From contig NZ_JADNYK010000001.1 of the NCBI RefSeq assembly GCF_017810075.1, forward strand, positions 124,001 to 188,000: 64,000 nt of DNA, in the 5' to 3' direction. The notes beneath the pieces were generated by a model. It was given only the letters and a program-made list of their open reading frames with translations. It made no database searches and was not told the origin of the DNA. The DNA is from Pseudozobellia sp. WGM2. Its GTDB lineage: Bacteria > Bacteroidota > Bacteroidia > Flavobacteriales > Flavobacteriaceae. Shown piece after piece: positions 45,839 to 54,908 of the stretch (its first letter is position 1; each line of letters begins with the position of its first letter). Made by a program: the position numbers and the translations under genes.

Positions 45839-46378
45839 ATGAATTCTCTTAGAAAAACATTTTTCGATATTAAGAATGATTTAAGGTCGAATAGGGTTAC
45901 GTTAAAAGTTTTTGTCATAAACTATGTTTATAATTCGCAATTCAGGGTCTTGCTAAATCACCGTATTGGTAAGTATTTTTCAAATAGTAGCTTTTTCTTA
46001 TTTAAGCATCTAGGGGCATATTATAAAAAAGAATTAATAGTAAAGAGGAGTTGTGATATTTCCTATAACGCAGTAATCGGTAAGAAATTAACTTTGCCTC
46101 ATCCAATAGGAATAGTCATAGGTGATAAAGTTCTTGTAGAGGATAATGTTACTATATTTCAACAAGTAACCCTTGGTAGTCATGGTAAAAAAAGCAGAGA
46201 GAAACAATATCCTATAATCAGAAGTGGAGCTAAAATTTATACCGGTGCTAAAATTATAGGAGGTGTTACCATTGGTGAAAATGCAGTTATTGCAGCTAAT
46301 TGTGTTGTTAATATTGATGTGCCACCTAACACTGTTGCTGTTGGTATTCCCTGCAGAATTTTAAATAAAAAAGAATGA
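45839..46378 (+). CDS. Serine O-acetyltransferase-like (left-handed beta-helix) acetyltransferase
   Basis: A 179-residue hexapeptide-repeat protein. The left-handed beta-helix coil starts near residue 65 (YNAVIGKKLTLPHPIGIVIG, VLVEDNVTIFQQVTLGSHGKK, IYTGAKIIGGVTIGENAVIAANCVV, each a part of the coils) and the C-terminal IPCRIL is typical of CysE-like proteins. In this setting it more likely O-acetylates a sugar of the repeat unit than makes cysteine; the N-terminal 60 residues resemble the short helical part of locus-type SATs. It starts 9 bases after the MurA-family stop and overlaps the flippase gene by four bases (ATGA at 46375), so it is co-translated. Confidence 0.9.
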   Translation: MNSLRKTFFDIKNDLRSNRVTLKVFVINYVYNSQFRVLLNHRIGKYFSNSSFFLFKHLGAYYKKELIVKRSCDISYNAVIGKKLTLPHPIGIVIGDKVLVEDNVTIFQQVTLGSHGKKSREKQYPIIRSGAKIYTGAKIIGGVTIGENAVIAANCVVNIDVPPNTVAVGIPCRILNKKE

Positions 46379-47667
46379 AATCTTTCGTTTCAGATTTGTT
46401 CAGTGTAGGCATATCAAAGGTTCTGATGATTCTTTTTGGTCTTACTACTTCTATCATAGTTGCACGAACTTTGGGACCTGAAAAAAATGGAATTATTGCG
46501 GCTTTAATGGTATACCCTTCGTTATTTATGAGTATAGGCTCGTTGGGAATTAGACAATCAACGGCGTATTATTTAGGAAAAAAAATCTTTAATGAACGAG
46601 ATATAAAAACTGCAATCACCCAAATTTGGTTTATGACCGCCTTTTTGAGTGTAGTAGTTTGTTTTTTATTAATGAGATACCTAAGTAAGTCAGGTGACAA
46701 TCTTGATTTTGTGCTTTTGGCCCTTATCCCTATTCCTTTTTCATTGTTTGCTACCTATAATACCGGTATTTTTCTTGGTAAAAATCAAATCAGTTCATTT
46801 AATAAGATTAATTGGATACCTACACTCATTTTACTCCTGTTAACAGGTTTACTTGTTTGGTGGTTGTCTTATGGTATTGCAGGTTATCTGATAGCAATGA
46901 TTGGCGGACCGCTTTTTATATCCGTTGCTTTGCTTTATAGAAATAAGTTTGCTAGTGCGTTTAGCCTAAGATTTCGCTGGGGTATTATTAAAAAGATGTT
47001 AGGCTTAGGTCTTATTTATGCCTTTTCTTTGTTGGTAATTAATTTGAACTATAAGTTAGACGTAATTCTTTTAGATTATCTGAGTGTCCCTTTAGAGACG
47101 GGCATCTATTCAAAGGGATCAGCTATTACGCAATATTTGTGGCAAATTCCTATGCTCTTAAGTACTATCGTATTTGCAAGAAGTGCAGTTTCTAAAGATG
47201 ATAAGGCTTTTTCATACAAAATAACTCAACTTCTCCGATTATCTTTAGTTGCTATAGGTATAGGTTCTTTAGTACTTTTTTGTTTTTCGGAATTCATTAT
47301 TATTGGCATGTTTGGAGAGTCTTTCGAAGGAAGTGTAAGTGTACTAAATATTTTACTACCTGGTGTTCTGTTGCTAACCTTCTTCAAAGTAATGAATATG
47401 GATTTGGCAGGTAAAGGTAAACCATGGGTTGCTTTAAAGGCTATGGTGCCAGCTCTAATAGTTAATATAATTTTAAATTTTGTATTAATACCAGATTACG
47501 GAGCTGATGGAGCGTCCATTGCTTCTACCATTAGCTATAGTTTAGCAGCTATTTTGTTTCTATTTTTTTATAGCAAAGAGGTTGGTATACCTGTAAAATC
47601 TATTCTTTATTACAAAAAGAGTGATTTTATACCGGTATTTAAACTGATTAAAAAATTACGAGTTTAA
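46375..47667 (+). CDS. Wzx-type oligosaccharide flippase
   Basis: A 430-residue membrane protein of the polysaccharide biosynthesis (MATE-like MVF) family with about 12 to 14 helices. Family signature: the N-terminal SVGISKVLMILFGLTTSIIVA and ARTLGPEKNGIIAALMVYPS, the GSLGIRQSTAYYLG helix, and the C-terminal IPDYGADGASIASTISYS. It should flip the undecaprenyl-pyrophosphate-linked repeat across the inner membrane before polymerisation by the Wzy-type protein. It overlaps the preceding acetyltransferase gene by ATGA. With the initiating transferase and the polymerase it makes a complete Wzx/Wzy core. Confidence 0.92.
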   Translation: MKSFVSDLFSVGISKVLMILFGLTTSIIVARTLGPEKNGIIAALMVYPSLFMSIGSLGIRQSTAYYLGKKIFNERDIKTAITQIWFMTAFLSVVVCFLLMRYLSKSGDNLDFVLLALIPIPFSLFATYNTGIFLGKNQISSFNKINWIPTLILLLLTGLLVWWLSYGIAGYLIAMIGGPLFISVALLYRNKFASAFSLRFRWGIIKKMLGLGLIYAFSLLVINLNYKLDVILLDYLSVPLETGIYSKGSAITQYLWQIPMLLSTIVFARSAVSKDDKAFSYKITQLLRLSLVAIGIGSLVLFCFSEFIIIGMFGESFEGSVSVLNILLPGVLLLTFFKVMNMDLAGKGKPWVALKAMVPALIVNIILNFVLIPDYGADGASIASTISYSLAAILFLFFYSKEVGIPVKSILYYKKSDFIPVFKLIKKLRV

Positions 47668-47741
47668 ATGTGCACTTAAAATTCTTTAATCAACGAAATG
47701 AAAACCTAACGGCATTTGTATTCTCCATAAAGAGCGTTCTT

Positions 47742-48884
47742 ATGAAAGTATTATTTATAATTTCAGTATTAAAACAGGGTCGAGGTGGTCACTATCATTC
47801 CCTTAACCACATATCAAGAGAAGTTGGAAGTCGAGAGAGTGTGGGCATTTTATCTCTGGGTACATCAAAAAGCGATATTCTAATAAATAACCCATATTTC
47901 AAAGGACACATACATTTTAATGGATTAAATATTTGGTATTTAAAGAAAGAGTTGTCCTCCGTACTTTTAGAGCTCAAACCAGATATTATTCATTTTTTTG
48001 ATTCTAACGCTTATAATATCTGCAAACTATTTGTTAAAAAAAAGTTCAAATTAGTAACTAATCTATGTGGTGGACCAAACCCAGCTGACCATCCTAAAGT
48101 TGAGAACTTAGTTCTGTTCAGCAAAGAAAATTTAATGTGGTTTGAATCGAGAGAAAAATATAAAAACACCTTAAAGATGTTAATACCAAATCGCTCTTCA
48201 AAAATAACCGTTCATTCCGAAGCTGATATTAGTAAAGATGCTTCTAAATTTTGTTTGGTAAGAATAGCCCGAATAAGTCATTTTCATTTTAATAGTATTA
48301 AACAAACTGTAAATCTTGTTAAACTACTTAATAAGCAAGAATTTAAAATACGGCTTTATTTAATTGGTACCATTCAAGATCAAGATGCATTAGTGAAGTT
48401 GTTTGAGCTTATAGAAGGTAGGACGGATATAACTTTACTTACTGATGATAGATATACCAAAGAAGCTTCTAAAATGCTTTATTTGGCAGACGCTGTAATT
48501 GCGACCGGAAGAGGTATAATGGAAGGTGCTTCTCTAGGCTTACCCGTATTAACCCCAGCAAAAAACTCAGAAATCCCTATTTTAATAAATGATGAAAATT
48601 TCGAAAATTTTTTCAGCACTAATTTTTCAGAAAGAAATGTAGCTAGTGCTAAAGACTTGAGGGATAACCTGTATAATATAAAGCGTCTTACTGAAGACCA
48701 TGCTTATTACGATGATATGTATAATTTCTCATTGCAATTATTTAAAAATAATTTTGACGTTAAAGAGGCTTTGTTAAAATACACGGAGATGTATAAATTG
48801 AGTTTAGAGAATACATATAGTGTATCTATTTTCTCGGATGTTTACTTAAAAATTAGATCATTGTATCATTTTTACTTAAGTTGA
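47742..48884 (+). CDS. Glycosyltransferase (GT4-like)
   Basis: A 380-residue GT-B protein. Seen: KVLFIISVLKQGRGGHYHSL at the N-terminus, KPDIIHFFDSNAYNICKLF, FCLVRIARISHFHFNSIKQ, and a donor-site segment DAVIATGRGIMEGASLGLPVLTP (split, Glu of IMEGAS). The open frame begins at the GTG 47670, adding 24 residues that look unlike the family; ATG at 47742 restores a canonical beta-strand start. It belongs to the plus-strand block after the flippase, 2-3 bases after its stop if counted from the GTG. Confidence 0.82.
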   Translation: MKVLFIISVLKQGRGGHYHSLNHISREVGSRESVGILSLGTSKSDILINNPYFKGHIHFNGLNIWYLKKELSSVLLELKPDIIHFFDSNAYNICKLFVKKKFKLVTNLCGGPNPADHPKVENLVLFSKENLMWFESREKYKNTLKMLIPNRSSKITVHSEADISKDASKFCLVRIARISHFHFNSIKQTVNLVKLLNKQEFKIRLYLIGTIQDQDALVKLFELIEGRTDITLLTDDRYTKEASKMLYLADAVIATGRGIMEGASLGLPVLTPAKNSEIPILINDENFENFFSTNFSERNVASAKDLRDNLYNIKRLTEDHAYYDDMYNFSLQLFKNNFDVKEALLKYTEMYKLSLENTYSVSIFSDVYLKIRSLYHFYLS

Positions 48885-49177
48885 AAATAGAAATTCTCCA
48901 TATCAAACATTGTAATAAGTTCGAATTAAATTTAGTATAACCCCTAAATTATCTTATCTACGGATTGAGTGCAATGGGAATTCACTCGATAAAGAATTCT
49001 ATATTAGCTTAGGCAGCATAAATTGTTTGAATTTTCATTTTTAGTATTTACACAAAATAATCGGTCAACCTTTGAAATAATTATTAGGTGTGATTGATTT
49101 CGTGTTAGTTGTACAGTTTTATTTACCATTTATAAAAATTTTCTAAACTCAAGACGATATTTTCATACTTTAATGCT

Positions 49178-50410
49178 GTGCTGGGCAAATATGTATTCGA
49201 AAATAATAAGGGAGTTTTTATAGTAGCCCAATCTTGGCCCTGTATGCCCTATGGCGGTTCAATTGCGATTACGGCCTCTTTACGTCAATATTGTAAGTTT
49301 TTTGATGATGTTGTATTCATATGTCTTGGGAAGGATGAAATATCACAAAATGCTGCTGAAACCTTTCCCACTGTCCATTTTCATTTTATCCACGTTCACA
49401 AAAAAAGTCTGACAAATCGTTTTCTTAGATCAATATTTTTTAATAGACCTGCCATTACTTTGAGCATGGGCGCAAATTCAGTTTTTTATAGTATTGTAGG
49501 AATTTTAAGCACTTATTTAACTAAAGGAAATTTATATAAATATGTTGGAATTGTTGAAGATAATGTTCCAGGTATTCATTTAATAAAATTAAAAGAAAGA
49601 TACCCTAATATGTTATGGGCCTTTAAGAGCCATGATGTTTTGCATAAGGCTTTTTCAATGTTTAAATCTACCGGAAATCCATTTTTTCGTTTAGCATGGT
49701 GGCATGAAATTGGTAAGATTTATCAATTTGAGTATGCTTTGATAAAAACAGCAGATGTAAAATGGGCAATAACTAAAGATGATTTGATTTTGAGTGAAAA
49801 ATGCTATGAAACCAATTTTGATGGTGTCTTTGATTCAGATATAGATTTAAGCAGGTATGAAAACATTCGAACAGGTAAATTAAATAATATAATTTATTTG
49901 GGTTCCGCTGATAGTAGAAAGGGTCATGGAATAAAAATGTTTATAAAAAATGTATGGCCTCAACTTTTGGACCGGTATTCAAATCGAATTGAATTAACAT
50001 TAGGAGGTAGGCAAACAGAAATATTTCATAACCAAAAAATAAGGGTTTCTGGTGTTGGTTTTATTAATGATGAAATTACTTTTTTAGGCAAAGGTGCTAT
50101 ATTCATAAATCCTCAAGTTGCTGGTTCAGGGCTAAAATTGAAGAGTATAATTGCAATGGCTGCCGGTAAAGTATTAGTTACAACTGAAAACGGTGCCCTT
50201 GGACTGGACGGTATTCCAGGTAAACATTATTGTGTTGCAAAATCGGATGAGCACATGATTCAAATAATTTCCCATTTAATTGATAATCCTACTTACGTCA
50301 AAAAAATAGCACTTGATGGACAAGAATTTGCTAAAGAAAGGTTTTCAAGACAGGCGTTTTCAGAAAGGGTACAACCATTATTAATTGATTATTGGAAAAA
50401 AGCTTTCTAA
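49178..50410 (+). CDS. Glycosyltransferase (GT4-like)
   Basis: A 410-residue GT-B-like protein. Seen: GVFIVAQSWPCMPYGGSIAI near residue 12, MLWAFKSHDVLHKAFSMF, NIIYLGSADSRKGHGIKMF and a donor-site-like INPQVAGSGLKLKSIIAMAAGKVLVTT (split) with GLDGIPGKHY. SGLKLKS...A(M)AAGKVLV is the usual C-terminal donor loop of exopolysaccharide GT4 enzymes such as those acting late in the unit. The start is GTG at 49178; no better in-frame ATG precedes the first motif. It follows a 293-base gap and ends 4 bases before the propeller gene. Confidence 0.82.
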   Translation: MLGKYVFENNKGVFIVAQSWPCMPYGGSIAITASLRQYCKFFDDVVFICLGKDEISQNAAETFPTVHFHFIHVHKKSLTNRFLRSIFFNRPAITLSMGANSVFYSIVGILSTYLTKGNLYKYVGIVEDNVPGIHLIKLKERYPNMLWAFKSHDVLHKAFSMFKSTGNPFFRLAWWHEIGKIYQFEYALIKTADVKWAITKDDLILSEKCYETNFDGVFDSDIDLSRYENIRTGKLNNIIYLGSADSRKGHGIKMFIKNVWPQLLDRYSNRIELTLGGRQTEIFHNQKIRVSGVGFINDEITFLGKGAIFINPQVAGSGLKLKSIIAMAAGKVLVTTENGALGLDGIPGKHYCVAKSDEHMIQIISHLIDNPTYVKKIALDGQEFAKERFSRQAFSERVQPLLIDYWKKAF

Positions 50411-50414
50411 AAAG

Positions 50415-51698
50415 ATGAATAGAGTAGAGAAAATTGTATATGATTTAGTGAAAAAAAAACCAAGAATTAAATTCTTTTTGCGCAATACATATCAGACCCT
50501 ATGTGATTTCATTCCCGTTAAAAATGAAATTTCACGTTTTCCGATAGAAGTCAGGGAAGGTTTCTTTTTTGGTTTTCATGATAAATGCCCGTTCTCAGCA
50601 GATGATACAATGCTTCTTGGTTGTATGTTTAGCATACCTTTGAGAATGCCGCGTTCAGATGATAAGCTTACTATAGGGTATTTCAGTGGTGATAATTATT
50701 CTAGCTTCAACAAGTTTTATGAAACGCGTTCATGGAACTGGCATCAAGGTTGTCAGTTGCAATGGAGGGGTTCTTCAAACGAGTTAGTATTTAATGATTT
50801 TAATGGTAAAATAAATCATGGCAAAGTTTATAACATAAATACATCTGAGGTTAGAGATTTATCTCGAGCAATTTCTACAGTGAGTTCTGACGGTTCATGG
50901 GCAGCTGGGTATAGTTTTGAAAGAATACATAGGTATATGCCAGGATATGGATACCCCCATGGCCATAGAAATGATATTGATAATGTGGCTCCGGAGACGG
51001 ACGGACTCTATTCTGTAGATATGGAAACAGGGAAGTCTTCTTTGATAGTAAGCATATCTCAAGTTGCGAGTTTTGAACCGAATATAGAAATGATGAAGGG
51101 TGGTAAACACTTCATTTCTCATGCCATAATATCTCCAAATAGTAAACGCGTCATGTTTTTGCATAGATGGGTGAAAAACGATTTGAGACATCGTTGGTCA
51201 CGAATGTTTACTTGTGATAAAGATGGTGGCAATCTATATCTCTTTCCCACTCATGAAATGGTTTCGCATATGGCTTGGAAAAACGATGGAAAACTCTTGG
51301 CTTATTGCCGCTTAAAGAATGAAATGGAGGGGTATGTATTGTTTGAAGACCAAAATATTACTAATTATGAATTTATAGGAAAAGACCATTTTACTTCAGA
51401 TGGTCACCCTTCGTTTGACAAATCGGACAAGTGGATGATAACCGACACCTATCCAGATAGATTTAGGAGGCAAAAACTACTTTTATTTAATACAAAAAGC
51501 AATCAGGTTGAAGAACTAGCTCTTCTCAAGCACTATAAAAGATATAGTCAATCCACAGAATTAAATGCTCGACTTTCTTGTGATCTTCACCCTCGATGGA
51601 ATCGTGAAGGGTCAATCGTTTGTTTCGATTCCGTACACACTGGCAAACGATCCTTGTGTACAATGAATATCAAACAAATAACGCATGGCGATAATTAG
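50415..51698 (+). CDS. Cytoplasmic beta-propeller (TolB/oligogalacturonate-lyase-like) protein
   Basis: A 427-residue protein without signal peptide or membrane helix. Repeated blade-like sequences are visible: RGSSNELVFNDFNGK, SDGSWAAGYSFERIHR, SPNSKRVMFLHRWVK, NDGKLLAYCRLK, FDKSDKWMITDTYPDR and DLHPRWNREGSIVCFDSVHTGK. The FDS/ITDT blade ends and the conserved His of HDKCPF, HQG, SHMAW, DGHPSF and DLHPRW recall PL22 oligogalacturonate lyase, a six- or seven-bladed propeller with a His-bound metal. An intracellular enzyme acting on uronic-acid polymer precursors is possible; a mere scaffold is also possible. An open frame starts at 50385, but ATG 50415 follows the preceding stop by four bases and is preferred. 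Confidence 0.7.
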   Translation: MNRVEKIVYDLVKKKPRIKFFLRNTYQTLCDFIPVKNEISRFPIEVREGFFFGFHDKCPFSADDTMLLGCMFSIPLRMPRSDDKLTIGYFSGDNYSSFNKFYETRSWNWHQGCQLQWRGSSNELVFNDFNGKINHGKVYNINTSEVRDLSRAISTVSSDGSWAAGYSFERIHRYMPGYGYPHGHRNDIDNVAPETDGLYSVDMETGKSSLIVSISQVASFEPNIEMMKGGKHFISHAIISPNSKRVMFLHRWVKNDLRHRWSRMFTCDKDGGNLYLFPTHEMVSHMAWKNDGKLLAYCRLKNEMEGYVLFEDQNITNYEFIGKDHFTSDGHPSFDKSDKWMITDTYPDRFRRQKLLLFNTKSNQVEELALLKHYKRYSQSTELNARLSCDLHPRWNREGSIVCFDSVHTGKRSLCTMNIKQITHGDN

Positions 51699-51727
51699 AG
51701 CAATGAATAAAGCAATAATTTCTGATT

Positions 51728-54547
51728 TTACGGATAAACAGCGCGACCATCGGCTAAAATTTTTGCGTTTAATGCCGCAATACCTATAGCTTGAGGGCCG
51801 AAGAAATTCAAGTGAGACTTATCATAATGAGCTTTAATCTTATTTTGAAGTTTTTGACTATAACGTGCTAAATTTAGCCATTCATGAATTTTACCTTGAG
51901 AACCATTACCTCCCGTACCGTCAATATTTCTTTTGATATGGTCAGTATTCGAATCTGACCATATAATATCTACTGTTTTAATTAGCGCGTTCATATCGCT
52001 TTTATTCCAATACATGCCATTTTCATATGCTAGCAACCAAAAGCTAACAATTGCACCGCCATGAGAAGTATCCTGTATATCAGAACCATGGCGCCCCCAT
52101 GTTTTATCCCAAGCGTAAGCCGAGGAGTTTTTAGGGTTTGGATAGATTTGATTTCGGAAATTTGATGGCTCACCAGGCATAGTGCCAAAAGACATATTCT
52201 CAAATACCTGCTTATACTTGTTCTTTTTGGTAATTAGATACAATTCCATACCTATTCGGGCCCAATGAGAAGACATATGAGTGTTGGATCTATAAATCTT
52301 AGACGAATGCTGGACATCATATCTTTCCCAGATGTGCTTTTCAGAAAAAGCCAATAAATCATTAAACTGATTTTTATATTTGGAACTTGATTTAATATTT
52401 GAAGATTGATGCATTATCCTTAAAAGAGTAGCTACAACTCTCCAGTAGTGGGTATCCCACAAGGCATATTCGTCCCCATCATGAGCAGGCCATCCCAAGT
52501 AACCACCTCCTACAGATGTCGTTTTGTCAACTGTTATGCCGACAATATCCAAGGCTGTATCTAAATATGAATTATCACCAGTTGCTTGCCACATAGAGGA
52601 TAGTCCATCAATATAAAGTCCCAAATAATAGTACTCTTGATTTTTACCTCTACTATTGGCCATGGAATAAGCTTTAGATCTCTCCGAAGACCATTTCGAA
52701 TCAAACAGGTTCTGCCAATATCTAACATCGGAACTCGTTGAAGGGGTTTCAGGGATTGGTTTTGGTTCAGCAGTAATAGTTATTGAATTGGTATGTTTTA
52801 ATCCCTCTTCATCTTTAACGGTTAGATTAACCTTATAGGTTCCGGGCTCTTCGAATGTTAGCTCCGGGTTTTCTTGATTGGATGTACCATAAACTCCAAA
52901 ATTCCAAGAATATGAAACTATGGCCTTATCATCGGAAGAATTTCTTCCTGAAAACTTAACTTCTAAGGGAACTTCGCCCTTACTGACATTAGCCTTGGCT
53001 ACAGCAATTGGAGATTGGTTAGCGGGCTCTGAAACAACAATTGTCAATGTTGTGTTATCCTCTAAACCTTCTTCATCTTTTACGGTAAGCTCAACTTCAA
53101 AAGTTCCGGATTTCTTATATGTGTGTTTCGGATTCTTTGTGGACGAAGATGTTCCATCCTTGAAATTCCATTTATAACTTTTAATTGATTTATCATCAGT
53201 TGAGCTACTAGCTTTGAATGAGATTTCTAACGGTAATTCACCAGCTGTAACATTAGCCGAAGCTTTTGCAATTGGCGCTTCATTTTTAGGCTCTTCCACC
53301 GTAATAGATATACTTGCAGTATCCTTAAGACCTTCTTCGTCCTGTACCGTCAATGTAACTTTGTAAACTCCGGCTTTATCAAATGTATGTGTAGGATGTT
53401 TTGAACTAGAAGTTGAATCATCGTCAAAATTCCACGTATGACGGACTATATTTTTGTCATCGCTAGCGTTGTTTGAATCAAATTTAATTTCTAAAGGGGC
53501 TTCTCCCTCTGTTTTATTAGCTTCAATTCTGGCAACGGGCTTTTCATTTACAGGTTCTATTATGGTCTCCTCTTCCTGTGTGGTCTCTTCCTGTGTGGTC
53601 TCTTCCTGTGTGGTCTCTTCCTGTGTGGTCTCTTCCTGTGTGGTCTCTTCCTGTGTGGTCTCTTCCTGTGTGGTCTCTTCCAGTGTGGTCTCCTCTTCCA
53701 GTGTGGTCTCCTCTTCCTGTGTGGTCTCCTCTTCTTCCACACTGAGATTTTCTTCTGTAGTAGAAGGAGTGTGTTCAACTATTGAAGATGAATCTAAAAC
53801 ATACTGGTCAATTTTACCTGCATCAACTGGTGCCTCATATGTGACTATTAATAATGGAGGCTCTACAGACGGATGTTCTTTAGAGGCGATGGCTAAATCA
53901 TCTCCTTGAGCATGTACTAAAATTAAGGTGGTACTTCTAGGTGATATTTCCTTAGGATTCAAAACTACTGTTTCCGTTTGCCCAACCTTATAATCTTTGT
54001 CGACTGTTCCGACTATATTTAAGGGTTCTGGTGCAATATCAGCATTGATATGTTCCTCTGTCCAAGAATCAGAATCACCTGTATGTACTTCAATCAAGCC
54101 ATCACCTGAATCTTTCTGAACGGTAAATTGAAAATGAGCCTCTACTATTTTTCCCTTTATACTATCTACGGCACTGAGGTCATATAATAAATAGCTCGTT
54201 CTTTTATTTTCTTGTAACCGTATTATTTCATGGTTAAAACCGCTTCCGTTCTCTATGTATGCATCTTCTAAAGGTGAAAAAGCAGCCGTACGGCTCTCAA
54301 TAGAAACACTATCTTCTTTTGCCTCTTCATCGTTCACGACTACTTCATCAGAATCAAATTTCTCATCTTCTGAAGCTTCTTCAGAGTCATCATTTTCTAT
54401 GATAGACTCCTCAGAAATTAAAACAGGAGAGTTTTTAATAGCATCATAAAATGAATCTTCGTCTTTATTACAGGAAAGACACAAAAAAATAAATAAGAAA
54501 TACGAGCAAAGAAAATTCTTTGCATTGGTTGTGGGGTTTAATTTCAT
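51728..54547 (-). CDS. Surface lipoprotein: DNRLRE-like domain, ETTQE repeats, three PKD domains, unrecognised C-terminal domain
   Basis: A 939-residue outer-membrane lipoprotein with Cys26 in the lipobox LCLSC and acidic residues after it (NKDED), resembling surface-export signals. Order: Asp/Glu-rich linker (30-80); a DNRLRE-like beta-sandwich (about 85-235, DAYIENGSGFNHEIIRLQ, TSYLLYDLS); a Thr/Glu linker with seven perfect ETTQE units (about 273-328); three PKD domains (about 333-418, 420-507, 508-595, for example HTWNFDDDSTSSSKHPTHTF and VKDEEGLE); and a C-terminal domain (about 608-939) with QEYYYLGLYI, MWQATGDNSYLD, LGWPAHDGDEYALWDTHYWR and HGGAIVSFW. That domain repeats in the next gene. 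It looks like an alpha/alpha-barrel fold but I cannot name it. Confidence 0.85.
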   Translation of the reverse strand: MKLNPTTNAKNFLCSYFLFIFLCLSCNKDEDSFYDAIKNSPVLISEESIIENDDSEEASEDEKFDSDEVVVNDEEAKEDSVSIESRTAAFSPLEDAYIENGSGFNHEIIRLQENKRTSYLLYDLSAVDSIKGKIVEAHFQFTVQKDSGDGLIEVHTGDSDSWTEEHINADIAPEPLNIVGTVDKDYKVGQTETVVLNPKEISPRSTTLILVHAQGDDLAIASKEHPSVEPPLLIVTYEAPVDAGKIDQYVLDSSSIVEHTPSTTEENLSVEEEETTQEEETTLEEETTLEETTQEETTQEETTQEETTQEETTQEETTQEETTQEEETIIEPVNEKPVARIEANKTEGEAPLEIKFDSNNASDDKNIVRHTWNFDDDSTSSSKHPTHTFDKAGVYKVTLTVQDEEGLKDTASISITVEEPKNEAPIAKASANVTAGELPLEISFKASSSTDDKSIKSYKWNFKDGTSSSTKNPKHTYKKSGTFEVELTVKDEEGLEDNTTLTIVVSEPANQSPIAVAKANVSKGEVPLEVKFSGRNSSDDKAIVSYSWNFGVYGTSNQENPELTFEEPGTYKVNLTVKDEEGLKHTNSITITAEPKPIPETPSTSSDVRYWQNLFDSKWSSERSKAYSMANSRGKNQEYYYLGLYIDGLSSMWQATGDNSYLDTALDIVGITVDKTTSVGGGYLGWPAHDGDEYALWDTHYWRVVATLLRIMHQSSNIKSSSKYKNQFNDLLAFSEKHIWERYDVQHSSKIYRSNTHMSSHWARIGMELYLITKKNKYKQVFENMSFGTMPGEPSNFRNQIYPNPKNSSAYAWDKTWGRHGSDIQDTSHGGAIVSFWLLAYENGMYWNKSDMNALIKTVDIIWSDSNTDHIKRNIDGTGGNGSQGKIHEWLNLARYSQKLQNKIKAHYDKSHLNFFGPQAIGIAALNAKILADGRAVYP
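53571..53726. repeat. 15-base tandem repeat encoding ETTQE units
   Basis: Seven perfect head-to-tail copies of a 15-base unit (TCTTCCTGTGTGGTC on the plus strand) fill 53571-53675, then one copy with a single change (53676-53690), then two 18-base versions with an added TCC (53691-53726). The unit length is a multiple of three, so copy-number change would lengthen or shorten the linker without breaking the reading frame of the minus-strand lipoprotein. Confidence 0.95.
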
Positions 54548-54908
54548 TTTATAGTAGACCTTTTTGCAAATTGTGGGGTTTAGATAAAGGTATCACAATG
54601 AAAAATCGTTCAAAAGCGATATTCATCGACTAAATACGAGGCAAAAATAGACTTTGGTCTTCTATAAACTAAAAATTAACTTTTTTTTAAGATATCTTGG
54701 TCCAGTTGTAGAAAATAACTTTTAATATAGATATGTGTAATCGGTTGTTGCTATAAGTATTTACTTAAAAAAACGTTCGGGTAATAAATTAAATACTATT
54801 GAAAAGTCTGGCATATTAAACTATCTAGCTATTTTAATAAAATTTCTAAATAATGGAAAAGCCACTCTTTACTAAGAGTGACCTTTACATGCTATCAAGT
54901 ATATTGGG
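54548..54908. other. 361-base gap between the two lipoprotein genes
   Basis: AT-rich, with the promoter of the 939-residue lipoprotein on the minus strand and a likely terminator of the next lipoprotein at 54857-54886. No open frame. The left 100 bases contain only short T-rich runs. Confidence 0.45.
54857..54886 (-). terminator. Intrinsic terminator after the 518-residue lipoprotein gene
   Basis: On the minus strand a stem of about 13 pairs (two of them G-T), AAAGGTCACTCTT and AAGAGTGGCTTTT with a loop of about three bases, ends in a T run. It begins about 20 bases downstream of the gene end at 54909. Confidence 0.6.

Noticed and set aside
47670-47741. Upstream GTG start for the glycosyltransferase at 47742
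   Set aside because: The extra 24 residues do not fit the family and the ATG gives the usual N-terminal strand.
53560-53909. Repeat-containing reading frames in other frames of the 15-base array, and a possible CRISPR-like repeat
   Set aside because: They are shadows of the ETTQE array of the minus-strand lipoprotein; the units are head to tail with no spacers, so not CRISPR.
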